A stretch of 64,000 nucleotides of DNA from Lachnospiraceae bacterium (lineage in GTDB: Bacteria > Bacillota > Clostridia > Lachnospirales > Lachnospiraceae), in the NCBI GenBank assembly GCA_021200475.1, contig JAJQGP010000015.1, positions 1 to 64,000 on the forward strand, read 5' to 3'. The notes below the pieces were generated by a model, which made no database searches, was not told where the DNA came from, and saw only the letters and a program-made list of their open reading frames with translations. This document shows, one piece after another, positions 58,045 through 64,000 of the stretch; position 1 is the first letter of the stretch; every line of letters starts with the position of its first letter. The position numbers and the translations under genes were made by a program.

Positions 58045-58581
58045 TTAATAATTCTCTGCGTGTACTTCAAAGTAGCTCTGCGGGTGATTGCAGGCCGGAC
58101 ATACCGCCGGAGCCTTGGTGCCCACTACGATGTGACCACAGTTGCGGCACTCCCATACCTTTACTTCGCTCTTCTCAAATACCTCTGCGGTCTCTACATT
58201 CTTCAGCAGAGCACGATAACGCTCTTCGTGATGTCTCTCGATCTCTGCCACCAGGCGGAACTTCGCTGCGAGTGCCTTGAAGCCCTCTTCCTCAGCGGTC
58301 TTCGCAAAGCCGTCGTACATATCGGTCCACTCGTAGTTCTCACCCTCAGCCGCCGCCAGAAGGTTCGCCGGTGTATCACCGATTCCCTCGAGCTCCTTGA
58401 ACCACATCTTTGCGTGCTCTTTCTCATTGTTTGCGGTCTTCTCGAAAAGCGCCGCAATCTGCTCATATCCCTCTTTCTTTGCTACGGAAGCAAAATAGGT
58501 ATATTTATTTCTTGCCTGGGACTCTCCGGCAAACGCTGTTTCAAGGTTCTTCTCTGTCTGTGTTCCTGCATACTTGCTCAT
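58045..58581 (-). CDS. rbr: Rubrerythrin
   Basis: A 178-residue rubrerythrin that reduces hydrogen peroxide in anaerobes. An N-terminal ferritin-like di-iron domain ([52 protein letters not shown]) gives the iron-ligand Glu/His set. The C-terminal rubredoxin domain has CRNCGH and CPACNHP. Electrons come from rubredoxin or an NADH reductase. It lies 113 bp downstream of a PerR-like regulator with no terminator between, so peroxide-controlled cotranscription is likely. Confidence 0.96.
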   Translation of the reverse strand: MSKYAGTQTEKNLETAFAGESQARNKYTYFASVAKKEGYEQIAALFEKTANNEKEHAKMWFKELEGIGDTPANLLAAAEGENYEWTDMYDGFAKTAEEEGFKALAAKFRLVAEIERHHEERYRALLKNVETAEVFEKSEVKVWECRNCGHIVVGTKAPAVCPACNHPQSYFEVHAENY

Positions 58582-58694
58582 AAAATTTCCTCCTCAATTT
58601 TGCTTGTGCGGCAGCCAGGATCCTTTTCCGATTGCCGCCGATTTTCCTATTGTGTGACACGCAGTCATCTTCCTGTCTGATCCGATCTCCTCAT

Positions 58695-59081
58695 TCATCC
58701 AGACTGGGCGGACAACTTTCCAGCAGCCTTTCTGCACTGCTCGCATACATAAATCAGCTTCAGGTCATAGGACTTCAGCTTCATCCCACAGGCGCGCTCT
58801 AGCTGAGCAGACATATCATCCAGCATAAGATCGCTGATTTTCCCGCATACGCCGCACACCAGATGATCATGACGTATCGTGTTGTCATAATGCTCGGACT
58901 TCCCGTCCACCGTCAGTCTGCGGATCAGGCCCTCGTTCGCGAGCATATTCAGATTGTTGTACACGGTAGCCATGGACATCTTCTTTCCCTCGGCATGAAC
59001 CTGCTGATAGATGTCCTCCGCCGTGGGATGATTATTTGCGTTTGAAACGATATCTAAAATAATCTTCCCGTTCTCTGACAT
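58695..59081 (-). CDS. perR: Fur-family peroxide regulator (PerR-like)
   Basis: A 128-residue Fur-family repressor: winged helix (AEDIYQQVHAEGKKMSMATVYNNLNMLANEGLIRRL), metal-sensing region HYDNTIRHDHLVC, and the structural zinc pairs CGVCG and CEQCRK. The DH in HYD..RHDHL fits PerR. The adjacent rubrerythrin supports a peroxide role. AGGAGG five bases before the ATG at 59081; a GTG two codons upstream overlaps that site. A 21-bp palindrome overlaps its own promoter. Confidence 0.92.
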   Translation of the reverse strand: MSENGKIILDIVSNANNHPTAEDIYQQVHAEGKKMSMATVYNNLNMLANEGLIRRLTVDGKSEHYDNTIRHDHLVCGVCGKISDLMLDDMSAQLERACGMKLKSYDLKLIYVCEQCRKAAGKLSAQSG

Positions 59082-59095
59082 ATGCACCTCCTGTG

Positions 59096-59132
59096 TTTGA
59101 ATTATTCTAATTCAAAAATTTCTGTTTGTCAA
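59096..59132 (-). promoter_or_regulatory. Promoter and Per-box-like operator of perR-rbr
   Basis: Minus strand TTGACA (59127-59132), 17 bp, TAGAAT (59104-59109). The -10 lies inside a perfect 9-3-9 palindrome TTTGAATTA-GAA-TAATTCAAA (59096-59116), which resembles PerR/Fur boxes. Binding here would block RNA polymerase, giving autoregulation. Confidence 0.85.
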
Positions 59133-59143
59133 GCACTTTTTTA

Positions 59144-59177
59144 CAAAAGAAAAAGCCCCAGGCGTTTCACTCAGGGC
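59144..59177 (-). terminator. Terminator of the speA-speE operon
   Basis: Minus strand GCCCTGAG..CTGGGGC stem followed by TTTTTCTTTT (59144-59154). Confidence 0.8.
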
Positions 59178-59210
59178 AATCCTCAGACTTATGAAAAATC
59201 CAAAAATCAT

Positions 59211-60086
59211 TCACAGATTCATCCGTTCTTTCCGTCCTTCTTCCTCGCGCAGCATATCCTCGACGTACTTGGGCAGCATAAAAGCGCCCTGATGCAGATG
59301 CGGAGTATAGTAGTCGGTCTCGATACCGTAGGCTTCCCAGCGGGCACGGTCGAAATCGCGCAGCGGGTGGTATTTTTTGGAGGCAAAGCCAAAAAGCCAG
59401 TAGCCGGAGGAACAGGTCGGAATGTGCGCCTGGTAAACCCGGCTGATGGGAAAGCTGTGGCTTGCCTTGTTGTGCATCAGGCGGCAGGATTCCTCGTCTC
59501 CCTCGTAGAACGGACTTCCGTGCTGATAAACCATAATGCCGTCCTCCTTAAGCGCACGGTAGCAGTTGCCATAAAATTCACGTGTGAACAGCCCGGCCTT
59601 GTGTCCGAGCGGGTCAATCGCATCGTTGATAATAAGATCGTATTCTCCCTGCTTCGTGCGCAGAAATTTCAAACCGTCTATATGATAAAAGCGCACACGC
59701 GGATCATCAAGGCTCGACGCGGTATCCGGGAAAAATTCCCGGCAGACCTCTACAAAGCGCTGATCCGGCTCGGTTACGTCAATACACTCAATCCCGTCAT
59801 ATTTCTCCAGCATCCGCAGCACCCCACCGTCGCCACCGCCGAGCACCAGCACATTTTTCACTTTCGGATGCACCGCCATCGGGACATGGACGATCATCTC
59901 ATCGTAAATAAAGCCATCTTTTTCGGAGAAAACAATCTTTCCGTCGGAGCTTAAAAAGCGGCCGAGCTCATCAGAGTCAAAGACATCGATTCTCTGAAAT
60001 TCCGTCTGCTCTCCAAACAACTGATTTTTCACTTTCACTGACATCTTGATCTGGTCTGCGTGATAATCAGAAAACCATAAATCCAT
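59211..60086 (-). CDS. speE: Spermidine synthase-family aminopropyltransferase
   Basis: A 291-residue SpeE-type protein moving an aminopropyl group from decarboxylated SAM to putrescine. NVLVLGGGDGGVLRMLEKY is the dcSAM-binding loop. FIYDEMIVHVPM and YDLIINDAIDPLG follow. The usual VEID after the glycine loop reads DVTEPD, and the usual DSTDPIGP reads DAIDPLGH, so substrate choice may differ. A SAM decarboxylase is not seen in the window. The ATG at 60086 has GAGGGG. It follows speA by 14 bp. Confidence 0.88.
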   Translation of the reverse strand: MDLWFSDYHADQIKMSVKVKNQLFGEQTEFQRIDVFDSDELGRFLSSDGKIVFSEKDGFIYDEMIVHVPMAVHPKVKNVLVLGGGDGGVLRMLEKYDGIECIDVTEPDQRFVEVCREFFPDTASSLDDPRVRFYHIDGLKFLRTKQGEYDLIINDAIDPLGHKAGLFTREFYGNCYRALKEDGIMVYQHGSPFYEGDEESCRLMHNKASHSFPISRVYQAHIPTCSSGYWLFGFASKKYHPLRDFDRARWEAYGIETDYYTPHLHQGAFMLPKYVEDMLREEEGRKERMNL

Positions 60087-60100
60087 TTGATAATCCCCTC

Positions 60101-61573
60101 TTAATCCTTCCACACCTGCCGCTCGTCCTTGAGCACATTCAGATACTCGACCTCGGGGTCCTCCGTACCCTGCAGGGAACAGCCTTTTTCCTTTGCGTAT
60201 AAAATATATTCAATAATCTCCTGCGTGATCATTTCTCCGGGCGCCAGAATCGGAATCCCAGGCGGATAGCACATGACAAACTCGCCGCAGGTGCGCCCCA
60301 CGGTCGCGCGGATCGGCAGGTAATCCTTTTCCGCGTAAAAGGCCGTCTGCGGGGATTCGATCACGATCGGGTTGATATACTCAGAATTCAGCATCTTCGC
60401 AGAGCTTCTGGTATAGCGGCGTTTGATGTCAAACAGCGCACCGACCAGGCGCTCGATGTCCTGAATACGGTCGCCGATGGAAATATAAGCCATGATGTTT
60501 GTCAGGTCGCCCAGCTCGATCTGAATGTCGTACTCGTCGCGCAGCAGGTCGTAGACCTCGATACCGGCAAGTCCGATATCACGCGTGTATACTGAAAGCT
60601 TGGTGACGTCAAAATCGAAAATGCTGTCGCCGTTGATCATTTCGCTGCCATAAGCATAGTAGCCTCCGATGTCGTTGATCTCAGAGCGGGCATACTCCGC
60701 CATCTCAACCACCTTCGCAAAGGCCTCCTTACCGCGCAGCACCAGATTCCGCCTGGAAATGTCAAGGCTGGACATCAGCAGGTAGGATGCGCTGGTCGTC
60801 TGTGTGAGGTTAATCACCTGATGAACATACTCCCAGTTCACATGCTCCCCTGTCAGAAGCAGCGAACTCTGCGTCAGGCTCCCGCCGGATTTGTGCATGG
60901 AAATGGCAGACATATCTGCCCCGGCCGCCATCGCGCTGACCGGAAGATTCTCTCCAAAATAAAAATGCGTTCCGTGCGCTTCATCCGCGAGTACCATCAT
61001 CTCGTATCTGTGTGCCAGCTCTACAATCGAACGGATGTCTGAACAGATCCCGTAGTAAGTCGGATTGTTGACCAGAACGGCCACCGCGCCCGGATTATCC
61101 AGAATCGCCCGCTCCACCTCGGAAACCTTCATACCCAGAGAGATACCCAGCTTCGGCTCGACCTCCGGGTTCACGTAGACCGGAATCGCGCCGCAGAGCA
61201 CCAGGGCATTGATCACGCTCTTATGGACATTGCGTGGCAGGATGATCTTGTCACCGGCATGGCAGACAGAAAGCACCATGCTCTGTACTGCCGAAGTCGT
61301 GCCACCGACCATAAAAAACGCATGCGACGCGCCAAAGGCCTCCGCCGCCAGCTGTTCCGCTTCCTTAATAACAGAAACCGGCTGGCAGAGATTGTCCAGC
61401 GGCTTCATGGAATTCACATCAATACCGACACATTTTTCTCCCAGAAAATCTACAAGCTCCTGGTTTCCCCGGCCCCTCTTGTGCCCGGGGACATCAAACG
61501 GGACCACCCGTCTCCTTTTTAAGCGCTCCAAAGCCTCATAAATAGGCGCGCGGTTTTGCGATAATGACTGCAT
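60101..61573 (-). CDS. Orn/Lys/Arg decarboxylase family (SpeA-like)
   Basis: A 490-residue PLP enzyme of the short Bacillus SpeA/YaaO type: PFDVPGHKRGRGNQEL at the start, FFMVGGTTSAVQSM, VLADEAHGTHFYFG and the PLP lysine in SMHKSGGSLTQSS. The C-terminal domain has VGRTCGEFVMCYPPGIPIL. Coupling to SpeE suggests arginine decarboxylation for polyamine synthesis; lysine or ornithine remain possible. CAGAGGA precedes the ATG. Promoter at 61615-61642. Confidence 0.93.
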   Translation of the reverse strand: MQSLSQNRAPIYEALERLKRRRVVPFDVPGHKRGRGNQELVDFLGEKCVGIDVNSMKPLDNLCQPVSVIKEAEQLAAEAFGASHAFFMVGGTTSAVQSMVLSVCHAGDKIILPRNVHKSVINALVLCGAIPVYVNPEVEPKLGISLGMKVSEVERAILDNPGAVAVLVNNPTYYGICSDIRSIVELAHRYEMMVLADEAHGTHFYFGENLPVSAMAAGADMSAISMHKSGGSLTQSSLLLTGEHVNWEYVHQVINLTQTTSASYLLMSSLDISRRNLVLRGKEAFAKVVEMAEYARSEINDIGGYYAYGSEMINGDSIFDFDVTKLSVYTRDIGLAGIEVYDLLRDEYDIQIELGDLTNIMAYISIGDRIQDIERLVGALFDIKRRYTRSSAKMLNSEYINPIVIESPQTAFYAEKDYLPIRATVGRTCGEFVMCYPPGIPILAPGEMITQEIIEYILYAKEKGCSLQGTEDPEVEYLNVLKDERQVWKD

Positions 61574-61614
61574 GGCTTTTCCTCTGTATTTTCTTATTAT
61601 TGTAGAATAGTTTC

Positions 61615-61642
61615 ATTATACTTATTCCCTATAAAAAATCAA
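61615..61642 (-). promoter_or_regulatory. Promoter of the speA operon
   Basis: Minus strand TTGATT (61637-61642), 16 bp, TATAAT (61615-61620), about 40 bp before the ATG. The rest of this 302-bp divergent gap holds the exporter promoter at 61711. Confidence 0.7.
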
Positions 61643-61710
61643 TCCCTGTTTTCGCTTTTTAATCTGGTACGAAATATTGGTTTTATCTCCCCCAGTTCAT
61701 GTTTTTTTAC

Positions 61711-61739
61711 TTGACATCGTTTCCCATTTTGTCTATGAT
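61711..61739 (+). promoter_or_regulatory. Promoter of the right-edge ABC exporter operon
   Basis: TTGACA (61711-61716), 17 bp, TATGAT (61734-61739): near-consensus, giving a leader of about 130 nt to the ATG at 61876. Confidence 0.85.
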
Positions 61740-61875
61740 AATTGCGAAAAAAGATTCCGTCTGCGAGTAATATCAGCATGACGGTATCTTTGTGTGTATA
61801 CGGTTTTTTGCGCGAAGCCAGCCTCCTGTTTCCGCAGAAAACAAAACATTATATAATAATGAAAGGAGTACTCCA

Positions 61876-63624
61876 ATGATTCGTACGATTGCGAAGCAGG
61901 TAAAGGAATACCGGAATGCCTCGATCGTCACCCCGCTCTTTATGCTGCTGGAGGTGATCATGGAGACGATGATCCCATTTCTGATGGCCTCGATCATCGA
62001 CGATGGCGTAAACGCAGGCGATATCAACCACATCTACCGGACCGGCGGCCTGATGATCGTCTGTGCGCTGATCGGTCTGTGCGGCGGTATGCTCGGCGGC
62101 CGATTCGGTGCGAAAGCGTCCGCAGGTCTTGCGAAAAATCTGCGTGCCGAAATGTTTGGCCACATTCAGACCTTTTCCTTTGCCAACATTGACAAATTCA
62201 GCCCCGCCGGGCTGGTGACCCGTCTGACCACAGATGTGTCCAACATCCAGAATGCCTATCAGATGATTCTGAAAATGCTGATGCGTGCACCGGCCAGTAT
62301 CATCTGCGCCCTGGTCATGGCCTTTATGATCAACGCAAGACTGGCTTCCATCTATCTGGTCGCGGCGCTGCTGCTTGGAACCGCGCTTATTTTTCTGGTA
62401 ATCCATGCCACGAAATATTTCCAGCAGGTTTTCCCGCGATACGACGACCTGAACGCCTCGATTGAGGAGAACGTCTCTGCGATCCGTGTAGTAAAGGCTT
62501 ATGTACGTGAAGACTATGAGACCAAAAAGCTGAATAAGGCCAGTGAAAACATTTATAAGCTATTTGTAAAAGCCGAGCATAATGTCATCATCAACAGCCC
62601 GCTGATGCAGTTTACCGTGTACTGCTGCATCATCCTCATCAGCTGGATCGGTGCAAAGATGATCGTCGCGGACTCCCTGACGACCGGTGAACTGATGAGT
62701 CTTCTGACCTACTGTATGAATATCCTCTCCAGCCTGATGATGCTCTCCATGGTTTTCGTCATGATCTCCATGAGTGTGGCGAGTGTGCAGCGTGTCTGTG
62801 AAGTTCTTGATGAGACGCCGGATCTGGTGAATCCAGACCAGCCGATTATGGAAGTGCCGGACGGCAGCATCCGCTTTGAGAATGTAAACTTTTCTTATCA
62901 TAAGAACACGAAAGAATACGTCCTCTCAGATATCAATCTCGATATCCGGGCTGGGGAAACCATCGGCATCATGGGCGGCACCGGAAGCTCCAAGACCAGT
63001 CTGGTCAACCTGATCAGCCGTCTCTACGATGTGTCAGAAGGCTCCGTGAAGGTCGGCGGAAATGATGTCCGGAAGTATGATATGGATGTCCTCCGTAACC
63101 AGGTGGCTGTAGTGCTCCAGAACAATGTCCTCTTCTCCGGCACCATCTATGACAATCTGCGCTGGGGAAAAAAGGACGCGACGGATGAAGAATGCCAGAA
63201 TGCCTGCCGCCTTGCCTGCGCGGATGATTTCATCCGTGCCTTTCCGGACGGATACAACACCTATATTGAGCAGGGCGGTTCGAACGTATCCGGCGGACAG
63301 AAGCAGCGCCTGTGTATTGCCCGCGCTCTTTTGAAAAACCCGAAGATCTTAATCCTTGATGACAGCACGAGTGCCGTGGATACAGCGACCGACGCAAGAA
63401 TCCGCCGCGCGTTCCGGGAAGACATTCCGAATACGACGAAGCTGATCATTGCACAGCGTGTTTCCAGTGTGCAGGACGCAGACCGTATTATCGTCATGGA
63501 TGAGGGACGGATCAGTGCTTTTGGAACCCACGAAGAGCTGCTTGCTTCGAGTGAGATTTACCGCGAGGTATACGAGTCTCAGACGAACGGCGGCGGTGAT
63601 TTTGATGAAAAGGCAGGTGACTGA
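61876..63624 (+). CDS. ABC exporter subunit with degenerate nucleotide site
   Basis: A 582-residue type I ABC exporter: six membrane helices (MLLEVIMETMIPFLMASII; LIGLCGGMLGG; ASIICALVMAFMI and others), then an ATPase with Walker A GGTGSSKTSL (Ser replaces the usual Gly), signature NVSGGQKQR, and Walker B ILILDDSTSAVD in which the catalytic Glu is Asp. This pattern marks the non-hydrolysing partner of heterodimeric exporters (BmrC/LmrC-like). AAAGGAG precedes the ATG. The partner gene starts 3 bp later. Confidence 0.93.
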   Translation: MIRTIAKQVKEYRNASIVTPLFMLLEVIMETMIPFLMASIIDDGVNAGDINHIYRTGGLMIVCALIGLCGGMLGGRFGAKASAGLAKNLRAEMFGHIQTFSFANIDKFSPAGLVTRLTTDVSNIQNAYQMILKMLMRAPASIICALVMAFMINARLASIYLVAALLLGTALIFLVIHATKYFQQVFPRYDDLNASIEENVSAIRVVKAYVREDYETKKLNKASENIYKLFVKAEHNVIINSPLMQFTVYCCIILISWIGAKMIVADSLTTGELMSLLTYCMNILSSLMMLSMVFVMISMSVASVQRVCEVLDETPDLVNPDQPIMEVPDGSIRFENVNFSYHKNTKEYVLSDINLDIRAGETIGIMGGTGSSKTSLVNLISRLYDVSEGSVKVGGNDVRKYDMDVLRNQVAVVLQNNVLFSGTIYDNLRWGKKDATDEECQNACRLACADDFIRAFPDGYNTYIEQGGSNVSGGQKQRLCIARALLKNPKILILDDSTSAVDTATDARIRRAFREDIPNTTKLIIAQRVSSVQDADRIIVMDEGRISAFGTHEELLASSEIYREVYESQTNGGGDFDEKAGD

Positions 63625-63626
63625 TT

Positions 63627-64000
63627 ATGCCAGGACCAGGACAAAGGCCACCCCGCGGAGCAAAACCGCAGGTACAGAATCCCGGAAAGCTGCTTGTCCG
63701 GCTGATGGGATACATTTTCCGCGATTATAAATTTCACTGTATTATCGTCTTCATACTGATCTGCTGTAGTGTGCTGGCCAATGTACAGGGAACACTTTTT
63801 ACCAAAAACCTGATTGATGATTATATCACACCGTTTCTGCTGACGGACAATCCGGACTTCGGTCCTCTCGCCCGCGCCATCGGTCGGGTAGCCTGTTTTT
63901 ACGCGCTCGGCGTCGTGTCGACCTATATGTATAACCGCATCATGGTAACGGTGTCACAGGGCACGCTGAAACATTTAAGAGACGATCTTTTCTCCCACAT
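63627..64000 (+). CDS. ABC exporter partner subunit (partial, cut by window edge)
   Basis: The first 124 codons of the second exporter subunit. A Pro/Gly-rich start (MPGPGQRPPRGAKPQ) leads to the first membrane helices (FHCIIVFILICCSVLANVQG and ACFYALGVVSTYMY). The ATPase domain, expected to carry the intact catalytic Glu, lies beyond the window. The start is 3 bp after the previous stop, a coupled arrangement. Confidence 0.9.
   Translation, partial: MPGPGQRPPRGAKPQVQNPGKLLVRLMGYIFRDYKFHCIIVFILICCSVLANVQGTLFTKNLIDDYITPFLLTDNPDFGPLARAIGRVACFYALGVVSTYMYNRIMVTVSQGTLKHLRDDLFSH

Overview
Organism. The window is bacterial with moderate-to-high GC, dense genes and strong AGGAGG-type ribosome sites. 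The gene families (PPi-linked glycolytic enzymes, a B12-independent glycyl-radical propanediol dehydratase, rubrerythrin plus a PerR-like regulator, cell-wall proteins with YG repeats, GHKL/LytTR two-component systems) point to an anaerobic gut Firmicute of the Lachnospiraceae type. Species cannot be named from the sequence. Almost everything lies on the minus strand; the plus strand holds only tRNA-Glu, one AAA-like ATPase gene and an ABC exporter pair at the right edge.

Layout. 0-6.7 kb: tRNA-Glu, an FMN reductase, a secreted YG-repeat protein, a D,D-carboxypeptidase and a frameshifted aromatic-acid-exporter/HAD gene. 6.8-13.1 kb: an L-rhamnose catabolic operon (rhaM, rhaD, a FucI/AraA-fold isomerase in place of rhaA, rhaB) preceded by an L,D-transpeptidase with YG repeats. 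13.1-26.1 kb: a complete glycyl-radical bacterial microcompartment (BMC) locus of the fucose/rhamnose type (GRM5-like): dehydratase and its activase, class II aldolase, CoA-acylating aldehyde dehydrogenase, alcohol dehydrogenase, four BMC-H shell proteins, PduL, an EutN-type vertex protein, PduS, PduT and a DeoR regulator. 27-32.2 kb: pyruvate phosphate dikinase, a Fic protein and a PPi-type phosphofructokinase. 32.5-48.6 kb: an accessory region with an inverted-domain GH3, three AAA-ATPase/PD-(D/E)XK proteins, a GH42 remnant, a TetR remnant, MATE, nitroreductase, DUF89, ketopantoate-reductase-like and GH78 genes. 48.7-54.1 kb: a heterodimeric ABC exporter with a GHKL kinase and LytTR regulator. 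54.3-61.6 kb: housekeeping genes (pseudouridine synthase, PHP phosphatase, YhhN, secreted nuclease, rubrerythrin/PerR, SpeE/SpeA). 61.9-64 kb: a second ABC exporter pair, cut by the window edge.

How it works together. Rhamnose released by the GH78 rhamnosidase would be converted by mutarotase, isomerase and kinase, and then cleaved by RhaD to DHAP and lactaldehyde. The BMC carries its own class II aldolase with a C-terminal encapsulation peptide. Lactaldehyde is reduced to 1,2-propanediol, dehydrated by the glycyl-radical enzyme, and the propionaldehyde is split between propanol (ADH) and propionyl-CoA/propionyl-phosphate (PduP/PduL). DHAP enters a PPi-linked glycolysis (Pfp, PpdK). Two consensus promoters with similar A/T-rich upstream repeats appear to drive the BMC locus.

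The most unusual content is a set of dispersed palindromic elements. One has inserted in frame into the rhamnosidase gene with a 9-bp target duplication, another supplies the C-terminus of an ABC transporter, and another sits in the pfk leader. One BMC shell gene also appears to have two translation starts, giving a long basic N-terminal tail or none.
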